From Agarivorans sp. Alg241-V36 (lineage in GTDB: Bacteria; Pseudomonadota; Gammaproteobacteria; Enterobacterales; Celerinatantimonadaceae), in assembly GCF_900537085.1 (NCBI RefSeq), contig NZ_UNRE01000003.1, positions 387,808 to 451,807 on the forward strand: DNA of 64,000 nt, given 5' to 3'. Made by a program: the position numbers and the translations under genes. The notes under the pieces were generated by a model. That model was given only the letters and a program-made list of their open reading frames with translations, searched no databases and had not been told where the DNA came from. Each line of letters starts with the position of its first letter. Position 1 is the stretch's first letter. This document shows positions 36,598-43,793 of the stretch, one piece after another.

Positions 36598-36613
36598 GCC
36601 TTTCGCTTTTTAT

Positions 36614-36640
36614 AAAAGCCTCGCTATGCGGGGCTTTTTT
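36614..36640 (+). terminator. Terminator of the PL17 operon
   Basis: AAAAGCCTCGC-tat-GCGGGGCTTTT with one G-T pair, continuing into TTTTTT. Confidence 0.9.
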
Positions 36641-36883
36641 GCATCTAAAAAGCACAACAAGATTGTTTACCCTCTTTGCTGTAACAAAATCTTCATTTAT
36701 CACCACTCCCTTTGTACACAAGACTATTGGCCTTGAACAATTAATAAACAAGTAATTTAACCCAAATGGGGAATGGTGGAGAAATATCGCTTAGCTTACT
36801 CTTTCGTCATACCTAATTAGTAAGATATTTACCTTAGGTCACCATTTAACAAGGACTGTTATCAACGTATAGAGGTTAAAGGA

Positions 36884-37222
36884 ATGACGATAGTATTAAC
36901 GCTTTCTCTACTCACATTAATAATGTTGGCGCCGATTAAATTGGGTACTCAGGTACTAAAAATTGAGCGCTCAGGAATAGATGTTTGTTTTGTTGCTGTA
37001 ATTGCTGCCATAGCCGCCAGTGTTTTTACCGAGTTGGTCATTGGCGAAGGTTTTTTCCCAACTTTGGTTGCAATAGTCATAACCAGCATTCTGTTTTCTT
37101 TAGTATTTAGAACAACCGCCGTTGCAGGCTTTGTTCTCGCTCTGTTATCAACGGCGATTCAATTTGCTTTTACCTTGGCTATTGTCGCTTTGGGCGTAAT
37201 AGTCGCTTACAGCCTTTCCTAA
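36884..37222 (+). CDS. Small membrane protein, unknown
   Basis: 112 residues with about four predicted membrane helices that occupy most of the sequence (TIVLTLSLLTLIML; VCFVAVIAAIAASVF; LVAIVITSILFSLVF; FVLALLSTAIQFAF...). No family recognised. It has its own terminator downstream and lies between the PL17 genes and the double OMPLA; no functional link to either is evident. Confidence 0.6.
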   Translation: MTIVLTLSLLTLIMLAPIKLGTQVLKIERSGIDVCFVAVIAAIAASVFTELVIGEGFFPTLVAIVITSILFSLVFRTTAVAGFVLALLSTAIQFAFTLAIVALGVIVAYSLS

Positions 37223-37241
37223 GCTGAACCATATATACCTT

Positions 37242-37267
37242 AAAGGACGCTTTTGCGTCCTTTTTTC
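37242..37267 (+). terminator. Terminator after the small membrane protein
   Basis: AAAGGACGC-tttt-GCGTCCTTT followed by TTT. A strong plus-strand terminator. Confidence 0.9.
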
Positions 37268-37401
37268 TATCCGCTAAACCTATACCAACAGGATTTTCTG
37301 TTGAGTTTTCTCGCTTCTTTATCTTTTCCCCGCTAACATAAAAATGTTAAATCATTGATCTAACGCTAGCTTGCTAAATAACCAAGATATTCAGGGAAGA
37401 A

Positions 37402-39021
37402 ATGAAGAAAACAGTACTTAGTATTTTGCTGCTAACGCTATCAAGTACGAGCTTGGCAGAGCAAGACAGTGGACCTAGATTAGTTGCCTATCGTGATACC
37501 TATATCCTACTAGGAAAATACAACCCTAACCCACCCAGTTTAGGTGATTACTCTTCGGTATTAGCCACTAAAGAAGGCGAAAACGGTGGAGGTATCGATA
37601 ACCTAGAAACCGAATTTCAGATAAGTGGCAAGCTCATCGTAGCTGAAAGCCTGTTAAGTAAAAGAGACTACTTTAGCATTGCCTATACTCAGCAAAGTTT
37701 TTGGCAAGTATACAACAAACCTTTCTCATCCCCTTTTCGGGATACCAATTACGAACCAGAACTCATTTACACTTGGCGGCCAGACCAATTTAGCATCGAC
37801 AAAAACCGCTGGCTATTGCGCGCAGCAAGCCTTGGTTTTAGCCACCAAGCTAATGGCTCTTACGGTGAGTTTGATCGTTCATGGGAGAGAATTTACGCCC
37901 AGTTTGATACCTCCTACAACGACTGGTTAATCACCTTTAAACCTTGGATCCCGGTAGGACCCGAAGTGAACAACGGCGGTGATTTTACTGATTATTATGG
38001 CTATGGTGAACTCACCCTTGGCTACCTGTTTGGTGATGACCAATGTAACCACCGCGTCACAGCAATGGGTCGCAATAATCTGCAATCAGACAATAAAGGC
38101 GCTGTAGATTTACGTTTTTCCTATTGCATTAGCCCCGCATTTTCTCTCTACGCCAAATATTTTAATGGCTATGGTGAGTCAATGCTTGACTACAACATCC
38201 ACAACCAGTCTTTCGGCCTAGGTGTTGCGCTTAATCGAATTGGCGACCGACGAGAAATGATGTCAACAAGCAGCCAATGGACCTTTGCTGGTATGAGCAT
38301 GTTTAGAGATAGCTATATTCTGCCTTTCAAATACAACCCCTCGCCTGCCATTCCCGATTTAGCTGGCGGCGTTCCCGGTCAACAACCGGAAAAAATGGAA
38401 GTGGAGTTTCAGTTTAGTTTTCGTCTTACACTGCCCTTCACCCTATTTACCGACAGCGATAATTTGAGCTTTGCTTACACCCAGCAAACCTTCTGGCAAC
38501 CTTACGAGCGCTCTGGTGACGCTATTCGTGAAACCAATTATGAGCCTGAATTTTTCTATCAGTGGAATAGCAGTGCAGAGCAGCGTTCAGCTTGGTCACC
38601 AGAATGGATGCGTTTTGGTTTAGTGCATGAGTCAAACGGACAAACACAAATTCGTTCGCGCTCGTGGAACCGCATTTATGGCGAATTTGGCTTTGACGCT
38701 AAGCCCGTTAGCGTAGCGATAAAACCGTGGTACCGCATCAAAGAAGATGAATCGGAAGACGATAATCCCAATATGGAAGATTACTATGGCTACGGTGAGT
38801 TAACAGCTAGTTGGCAGGTAAATGACCGACACCGCTTAAGCTTTTTGGGACGAAATAACTTTAAAAAAGACAATAAAGGCGCTTTAGATTTACGCTGGTC
38901 TTACGGCATAACTCAAGAATTAGCCTTATACCTTAAATACTTCAACGGTTATGGTGAATCCTTAATTGATTACAACAAACATAATCAAAGTTTGGGTATT
39001 GGTTTTGCCATCAATAACTAG
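37402..39021 (+). CDS. Fused tandem outer-membrane phospholipase A (two OMPLA units, first one catalytically dead)
   Basis: 539 residues, nearly twice the length of PldA/OMPLA (~289). After a signal peptide (to about A19) there are two full OMPLA (PF02253) units, roughly 22-280 and 293-539, each ending in Y-F-N-G-Y-G-E-S-x-x-D-Y-N. OMPLA cleaves phospholipids at the outer membrane and is active as a Ca2+-dependent homodimer with a His-Ser-Asn site. In unit 2 the triad is intact: H409-E-S411-N and S-W-N423-R. In unit 1 the same positions read H148-Q-A150-N and S-W-E162-R, so the nucleophile Ser is Ala and the Asn is Glu; the Arg and Ser that help bind Ca2+ are also replaced (Ser, Asp). Unit 1 should be inactive and may act as a built-in dimer partner. 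Confidence 0.9.
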   Translation: MKKTVLSILLLTLSSTSLAEQDSGPRLVAYRDTYILLGKYNPNPPSLGDYSSVLATKEGENGGGIDNLETEFQISGKLIVAESLLSKRDYFSIAYTQQSFWQVYNKPFSSPFRDTNYEPELIYTWRPDQFSIDKNRWLLRAASLGFSHQANGSYGEFDRSWERIYAQFDTSYNDWLITFKPWIPVGPEVNNGGDFTDYYGYGELTLGYLFGDDQCNHRVTAMGRNNLQSDNKGAVDLRFSYCISPAFSLYAKYFNGYGESMLDYNIHNQSFGLGVALNRIGDRREMMSTSSQWTFAGMSMFRDSYILPFKYNPSPAIPDLAGGVPGQQPEKMEVEFQFSFRLTLPFTLFTDSDNLSFAYTQQTFWQPYERSGDAIRETNYEPEFFYQWNSSAEQRSAWSPEWMRFGLVHESNGQTQIRSRSWNRIYGEFGFDAKPVSVAIKPWYRIKEDESEDDNPNMEDYYGYGELTASWQVNDRHRLSFLGRNNFKKDNKGALDLRWSYGITQELALYLKYFNGYGESLIDYNKHNQSLGIGFAINN

Positions 39022-39041
39022 GCAATTATTGAGCCTAGCGC

Positions 39042-39740
39042 TCACCCTTTGATTAACCAACCAAAAGACTGCCGCAAAAATTGGGTAGCATTTTCTTGGA
39101 TAATTTCGCCATGCGACATCACCAAGGTAGTTGCTTGCCAACTGAGTATCTGCTGTAAATGCTGGCGTGCAGTTGCCTTGCCAAACATAAAGCTTAACCG
39201 CCAGTCCAAAGGCATTTTTCCGTTTGGAGCCACTATTCCGGTTAGTTTAGCCAATATTCTTTGCCACCAATTAAAGCTACTTGGGTTAAAGTTTTCAACT
39301 AAATCGGTGACGACTAAAACACCGGACATTGGGTGGTAAAAAACGCATTCCTGCATAAGTGGAGAGCCGGTAAAAAGCACTTGTTTAATCTGCTCTTGCC
39401 AAGGCCACACTTCACTAGGGTTGTTGGTTAAGGCACCATCGAAATCCAAGTCATTACGCTTAATAATTAATTGCTCGGTGCCATACAAGCGAGCACCAGG
39501 GAACTGCTGTTGCCAGGGCTCAATAAACAAATGATGCAGGTGATTTGGCGCAATCAAATACTTAACCTCTCCTAACAAGGCTATATTTTCCAGTAACTTA
39601 TCGTTTAAGGCTATTGGGCTGTGGATCCAAAGCTGGCGATTATCGAGGCAAATAATGGTCATGCGGGTAGAGTAAGGCAAACCTAAAAAGGGCACACAAG
39701 GCCCCTCTACAATCCAAACATTCTCTGCAAGTTGCTGCAT
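39042..39740 (-). CDS. DUF4336 protein (metallo-beta-lactamase-like fold)
   Basis: 232 residues. Starts Q-Q-L-A-E-N-V-W-I-V-E-G and contains Y-L-I-A-P-N-H-L-H-H-L-F, the DUF4336 counterpart of the metal-binding H-x-H region of metallo-beta-lactamase-fold hydrolases, here incomplete. No signal peptide. Convergent with the double OMPLA, 20 bp away. Function unknown. Confidence 0.7.
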   Translation of the reverse strand: MQQLAENVWIVEGPCVPFLGLPYSTRMTIICLDNRQLWIHSPIALNDKLLENIALLGEVKYLIAPNHLHHLFIEPWQQQFPGARLYGTEQLIIKRNDLDFDGALTNNPSEVWPWQEQIKQVLFTGSPLMQECVFYHPMSGVLVVTDLVENFNPSSFNWWQRILAKLTGIVAPNGKMPLDWRLSFMFGKATARQHLQQILSWQATTLVMSHGEIIQENATQFLRQSFGWLIKG

Positions 39741-39853
39741 GTCACTCCCTTTGGCTAGGCGCTATCTCTATAGTTTGTCCATTTACAGCCAAATAAGTTC
39801 TTGAAAGTATGAAATAAACATCAAGAAATTTGCATAAAGGAATGAGACAGCAA

Positions 39854-39902
39854 GAGACTGATGGAGAACAGCTGAACGCTGTTAAAAAACGCAAACAGTC
39901 TC
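39854..39902. repeat. Nested inverted repeat in an intergenic region
   Basis: GAGACTG (39854-39860) pairs with CAGTCTC (39896-39902), and inside it AACAGC-tgaac-GCTGTT (39867-39883). The 273-bp intergenic region around it holds no supported gene. Could be a structured RNA element. Confidence 0.4.
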
Positions 39903-40013
39903 CATGTCATTCAGTGGCAGTTTTTATGGCATATACTGCCTTAACAGCATATCAGCGGTGGGCAAATTGTTTGTCGTGGTTTAGCCGAGCCGGTGTTGGC
40001 TTTTAGTCTACGT

Positions 40014-40586
40014 TTAGTCAGCGCTGTCTATAGATTGATTAAGCGGTTTTGGCTCTCTGATTAAAATACGGGCGGGATTACCTACTGCAACAGCGTGTTC
40101 CGGCACATCTTTAACCACAACTGCACCAGCCCCAACAGTAACGTTGTTACCGATGCTAACATCACCCAAAACAACAGCACCGGCAGAAAGCCTCACTTTA
40201 TTACCGATAGTAGGAACGCCAGCATCATTACTTGCTCCCCCCTTCGCACCCACGGTTACCCCATGGTATATGGTTAGGTCATCGCCATATTGAGCTTTTT
40301 TATTTAGTACTATATTGCCAAAGTGAGGCAAAAATAGGCCTTTGCCAATTTTGGCCGCGCGAGGAATTTGCACACCTGAGACAATACGAATCACTTTATA
40401 GAGAGGAATAGAGAATAGCTTTATCAAAGGATTTTTGTGGGTAGCTAAACGGTAGAACATGACAATAATGAAGGTACTTCTTAGCAGTAACCAAAGCCAA
40501 CGTTTAACTAGAGAATACCCTTCCAGTTCATGCTCAAACACATAAACTGAATAATCTTGTTTTAACTCTTCCATGCATAAGTCCAT
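40014..40586 (-). CDS. Serine-acetyltransferase-like hexapeptide acetyltransferase
   Basis: 190 residues. The C-terminal half is a left-handed beta-helix of hexapeptide repeats (I-G-N-K-V-R-L, V-L-G-D-V-S-I-G-N-N-V-T-V-G-A-G-A-V-V-V-K-D-V-P), with H-F-G-N-I-V and Y-H-G-V-T-V-G as in CysE-type O-acetyltransferases. The N-terminal part has a hydrophobic stretch (L-L-L-R-S-T-F-I-I-V-M-F) and lacks the long helical domain of CysE, which favours surface-sugar acetylation. The start may be ATG 40586 or the in-frame ATG 40574, which has GGA upstream. Confidence 0.75.
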   Translation of the reverse strand: MDLCMEELKQDYSVYVFEHELEGYSLVKRWLWLLLRSTFIIVMFYRLATHKNPLIKLFSIPLYKVIRIVSGVQIPRAAKIGKGLFLPHFGNIVLNKKAQYGDDLTIYHGVTVGAKGGASNDAGVPTIGNKVRLSAGAVVLGDVSIGNNVTVGAGAVVVKDVPEHAVAVGNPARILIREPKPLNQSIDSAD

Positions 40587-40674
40587 TTAACAATTAGTGA
40601 AAACTTCAAGCTCCAGCTCAAGGCACAATATACCGTAGTTACTGTTGATATGTTTAGATTCTTTAACACAAACA

Positions 40675-40705
40675 AAAATGCCGACAATCATATTGTCGGC
40701 ATTTT
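40675..40705. terminator. Terminator of the GntR gene
   Basis: AAAATGCCGACAAT-cat-ATTGTCGGCATTTT, a 14-bp perfect stem whose outer bases give a T-run on both strands. Confidence 0.85.
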
Positions 40706-40725
40706 AGATGAAACAGTAATCTGTG

Positions 40726-41448
40726 TTAAGCAGCTGTATCTGAAGGTAAACGGTGATTGCTGTTATTTAATAGCGCTAAGTTTGCTTCACGAGCTTTTTC
40801 AGCATTACCCGCCATAATGGCATCATAAATTGCTTTATGCTCATCGATACAGGTGCCACCCTCTTTTGACGAGTGGTCAATAAAGCCAATAAACATAGTG
40901 CGTAGCACGTTAGCAAAAGGTATATAAAAGCTATTTCCGGTAGATAGGAATACTAAGCGGTGAAACTCCATATCTACATCAGTCCAAGAGTTAACTTCAT
41001 CTACGCCAGCTGCAACATCAGACATTTGCTGGAACACTGCCGACAAACTCATACGTTGCTCAGCACTTGCATTTCGCGCCGCTAAAGCAGCCGCTTCAGG
41101 TTCAATTGCTCTACGTAAAGCCAAAAACTCTTGGTAAGATTTTTCAGTGTTGCTTAAACCCATCATCCAATCGAGTAATTGAGAGTCTAAGAAGTTCCAG
41201 TATTCACGGTCACGTACTCGTGTGCCAATTTTAGGGCGAGACTCTAATAAGCCTTTAGAGTTAAGCAATTTAATCGCTTCACGCAATGCTGTGCGGCTAA
41301 CACCGAACTGTTCACACAGGTCTAGCTCACCGGGAATAATACTGCCCTGAGGCAGGCTCCCCGACAAGATGCCGCGAGCAATCTCTCTCGCAACTTGCAA
41401 ATGAAGACTGCGAGACGCCCCCTCAATTTGCATAAATTCGTTAGACAT
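40726..41448 (-). CDS. GntR/FadR-subfamily repressor, probable alginate regulator
   Basis: 240 residues. N-terminal winged helix-turn-helix (I-I-P-G-E-L-D-L-C-E-Q-F-G-V-S-R-T-A-L-R-E-A) followed by an FCD ligand-binding domain (L-R-R-A-I-E-P-E-A-A-x-L-A-A; D-x-E-F-H). FCD repressors bind short palindromes as dimers and respond to acidic metabolites such as KDG. It lies between the PL17/kdg block and the SDR/porin/LamG block, all of which carry the TTGTATTACAA-type palindrome, and is the only regulator in the block. The control link is inferred. Confidence 0.85.
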   Translation of the reverse strand: MSNEFMQIEGASRSLHLQVAREIARGILSGSLPQGSIIPGELDLCEQFGVSRTALREAIKLLNSKGLLESRPKIGTRVRDREYWNFLDSQLLDWMMGLSNTEKSYQEFLALRRAIEPEAAALAARNASAEQRMSLSAVFQQMSDVAAGVDEVNSWTDVDMEFHRLVFLSTGNSFYIPFANVLRTMFIGFIDHSSKEGGTCIDEHKAIYDAIMAGNAEKAREANLALLNNSNHRLPSDTAA

Positions 41449-41468
41449 AAAATAACCTTAATTAAATA

Positions 41469-41515
41469 TTGTGTTAGCAATAACCAATCAAAAAGATTTG
41501 TCATTGCTAACACAA
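41469..41515. promoter_or_regulatory. Long inverted repeat upstream of the GntR gene
   Basis: TTGTGTTAGCAAT (41469-41481) and ATTGCTAACACAA (41503-41515) are perfect inverted copies separated by 21 nt, 20 bp before the start codon. Either a two-site operator for autoregulation or a 5'-UTR hairpin. The half site resembles but does not equal the alginate palindrome. Confidence 0.5.
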
Positions 41516-41680
41516 CTTATTATACATTTAGTATGACTAATACTACCCTATTTGTAGTAGACCAGATACAAAAAAAGCCGTCAAATGTAGGCTTGATCGC
41601 TATATTTGTAACACTTAAATACTAAAGTCTTAGCTATTTGCCGTAGAAAAAACATCAACAGCATGTCTTCAGAGACTAAA

Positions 41681-41709
41681 AAAGCCACACTTAATTTAAG
41701 TGTGGCTTT
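41681..41709. terminator. Terminator of the SDR gene
   Basis: AAAGCCACACTTAA-t-TTAAGTGTGGCTTT, a near-perfect palindrome with A/T-runs on both sides (minus strand continues AAGCC... TTTTT). Confidence 0.75.
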
Positions 41710-41736
41710 GTATTTTTAAGGCGCTAGAGGCAGCTA

Positions 41737-42492
41737 TTAGATACCTAAAGCTTGTCCGCCACCGATCTGCACAGTTTCAGCAGTGATGAATGAGGCATCT
41801 TTGCTTACTAAGAAAGAAATTGTAGAAGCAACTTCTTCTGGCTGACCTAAGCGACCCAGTAGAATGCTATCTTTCCATGAAGCAAATACTTCAGGCTTAG
41901 TTTCTTTAATTTGAGCGTGGAATGGCGTATCGATTGTACCCGGAGATACGGCATTAACTCGAATACCCGCTGGCGCTAATTCTTTGGCCAAAGCGCGAGT
42001 TAAAGTATGTACAGCCCCCTTTGAAACGCCATAAATTCCTGCGCCTGGGCCACCTGCATTCCAACCAGCATTAGAGGTGAAGTTAATGATTGAAGCATTC
42101 TCGCCTTTTTTCAGGAATGGAATTGCCGCACGCGATACGAAAAATGCACTATCTAAATTAAGGGCCATTACAAAGCGGTAAAACTCAGTAGTCATTTCTT
42201 CCATTGGGCTACGACCGCCTAAGCCGCCAGCGTTGTTTACCACTACATCAATTTTGCCAAATTTTTCGCCGATCTTGCTCACATTGCTAGAAACTGCAAC
42301 TTCGTCAGTCACGTCAAAGCCATAGTATTCGGCTTCAATACCCAATTCTTTTAATTGAGCGATACGCGCAGCGCCAGCTTCATCTTCGATGCCGTTCAAT
42401 ACAACGGTATAGCCATCTTCACCTAGGCGTTTTGCTACTTGAAAACCAATTCCACCGGTTGCTCCGGTAATTAATGCAACTTTATTAGACAT
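41737..42492 (-). CDS. SDR oxidoreductase, probable DEH reductase of alginate catabolism
   Basis: 251 residues, classical short-chain dehydrogenase. Cofactor motif T-G-A-T-G-G-I-G (9-16), N-N-A-G (86-89), catalytic S140, Y154 and K158 in Y-G-V-S-K. Its regulon palindrome and the neighbouring kdgM, kdgF, kdgK and eda genes point to NAD(P)H reduction of linear DEH to KDG, the step otherwise missing here. KduD-type activity is the main alternative. Confidence 0.8.
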   Translation of the reverse strand: MSNKVALITGATGGIGFQVAKRLGEDGYTVVLNGIEDEAGAARIAQLKELGIEAEYYGFDVTDEVAVSSNVSKIGEKFGKIDVVVNNAGGLGGRSPMEEMTTEFYRFVMALNLDSAFFVSRAAIPFLKKGENASIINFTSNAGWNAGGPGAGIYGVSKGAVHTLTRALAKELAPAGIRVNAVSPGTIDTPFHAQIKETKPEVFASWKDSILLGRLGQPEEVASTISFLVSKDASFITAETVQIGGGQALGI

Positions 42493-42545
42493 ATCTACAC
42501 TCTCAATTAATGGTTAAGTAAAGTTAGAGAGCCAATGGCCTCTTT

Positions 42546-42587
42546 AGTAATACAAATAGATTACACCCTTAATATTTGTATTACAAA
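42546..42587. promoter_or_regulatory. Two alginate-regulon operators before the SDR gene
   Basis: TTTGTATTACAAA (42575-42587) is a perfect 13-bp palindrome and the best copy in the window. A second copy, AGTAATACA (42546-42554), has one mismatch. Spacing between centres is about 31 bp, close to three helical turns. Confidence 0.7.
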
Positions 42588-42602
42588 TACAGAGATCACA
42601 CT

Positions 42603-43283
42603 TTAGAAGTTATAGCGTAGTCCTACACGGCTTCTTAGTTCTCGTTGACTAGATTGGTTAGAAACGGAAACGTCACCAAATTCTAACCACGGCGTCCAAC
42701 TGCCCATGTTGTAATGAATGGTAAAATTGTTTTCATAATTGGTTCGATCATTGTTGTAGAGATGATATTCGGAATTATCCGAATAGTAGTAGTTCCCCTC
42801 TAGGCCAAAGGTCCATTGCTGATACTTGTAACCAATATTGGCGGTATAGCGATGGCGGTATTTTTTAATATCTTCGCCGGGTTTTACGTCAAGTCGATAA
42901 CGGCCACTTACTGACAGACCTTTCACTTTCTCTGGGGTGTAGGTTAATCGCAGTTGCGGTTTATAGGTAGTACCTGATTGACCAAACTCGATGGGCATGC
43001 CTGGAATGAGTGCCCACTGGTCGTTAATTTTATAGCGGTAGCCAAGGTCGATTTCAGATCCGTTTGATTGTAAGTCTTCCATGAATTTGCCCTCTTCACC
43101 TTTAAATTTAAGCTCTAAAGCCATAGAGAAATTATTTTCAAAGGTATGGGCCATCTTTACTCGGCTAGCATGCTGCTTAGTATCGCTTTTGTACTCGTGG
43201 CGAAAATCTACTGAGGTTGCTAATGCATTCACACTCAGCAAACAACCACTACTCAATAACACTGCTAGACTGTATGATTTCAT
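42603..43283 (-). CDS. KdgM-family oligouronate porin (copy 2)
   Basis: 226 residues. Signal peptide MKSYSLAVLLSSGCLLSVNALA, then D-F-R-H-E-Y-K-S-D, a barrel with alternating aromatics and the C-terminal R-V-G-L-R-Y-N-F. It shares F-R-x-E-Y-K, I-P-G-M-P-I and T-Y-K-P-Q-x-R with the porin at 2863-3618. It probably admits alginate oligomers. The regulon palindrome lies 31 bp upstream of the start. Confidence 0.85.
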   Translation of the reverse strand: MKSYSLAVLLSSGCLLSVNALATSVDFRHEYKSDTKQHASRVKMAHTFENNFSMALELKFKGEEGKFMEDLQSNGSEIDLGYRYKINDQWALIPGMPIEFGQSGTTYKPQLRLTYTPEKVKGLSVSGRYRLDVKPGEDIKKYRHRYTANIGYKYQQWTFGLEGNYYYSDNSEYHLYNNDRTNYENNFTIHYNMGSWTPWLEFGDVSVSNQSSQRELRSRVGLRYNF

Positions 43284-43311
43284 GTTCTGAACTCTATATT
43301 TAGTTAAATAA

Positions 43312-43323
43312 TTTGTATTACAA
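43312..43323. promoter_or_regulatory. Alginate-regulon operator before the second porin
   Basis: TTTGTATTACAA with core TGTATTACA (43314-43322), 31 bp upstream of the porin start codon. Confidence 0.65.
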
Positions 43324-43590
43324 TATCATTTAACTAATTTTAATATACTAAACAGCTCAAAATGTGATCAAAAACCAGAACAGACAAACAAAATGTCTAT
43401 CAGATCACTATAAACAGCCATAAAAACCACACGCAACAACAATAGCGAGATAAAAATTCACACGTGATATAGAGTGAAGTTTTATATACTTCATTCCAGA
43501 GTACCAACAGCTAACGCTAAGCCTTGCGAATTACTCACAGTGTGTGAAGAAGATATTAAGCGGGTTAAAAGTGACGGAACCACAAAAAGC

Positions 43591-43617
43591 AAAATGCACC
43601 CTGTTGGGTGCATTTTT
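43591..43617. terminator. Terminator-like hairpin without an upstream gene
   Basis: AAAATGCACCC-tgtt-GGGTGCATTTTT, strong stem with T-run on the plus strand and T-rich tail on the minus strand. No plus-strand gene precedes it, so it may end a small RNA or a minus-strand transcript. Confidence 0.6.
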
Positions 43618-43744
43618 ATTAAGTATTAATCAAAACCGGCTTTTACTACTACCATTATATTACTTATCCGCTGGTCGGCGATGTTTCCATTTATATCTAG
43701 CTAAGCAACAGAAGGTGATTGTGAAAGACCGAAGTAGCGCTGTT

Positions 43745-43779
43745 AATAAACCCTCACTTAAACAACAGCGAGGGTTTAT
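43745..43779 (-). terminator. Hairpin after the LamG lipoprotein gene
   Basis: AATAAACCCTC, 13-nt loop, GAGGGTTTATT: an 11-bp stem just past the LamG gene stop. T-run poor. Confidence 0.5.
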
Positions 43780-43793
43780 TGTTTGAGCAACGT

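Larger units (their letters stand above)
43324..43793. other. Intergenic region with two hairpins, no supported gene
   Basis: About 470 bp. An 80-codon frame on the plus strand runs across a terminator and is not believed. The region holds the hairpins at 43591 and 43745 and could host a small RNA. Confidence 0.4.

Noticed and set aside
37402-39021. Double OMPLA as an assembly duplication
   Set aside because: The two halves differ at many residues, including the catalytic ones, so they are not copies of one stretch of DNA.
43544-43786. 80-codon plus-strand ORF
   Set aside because: It runs through a strong terminator hairpin, has no ribosome site of note and no recognisable domain.
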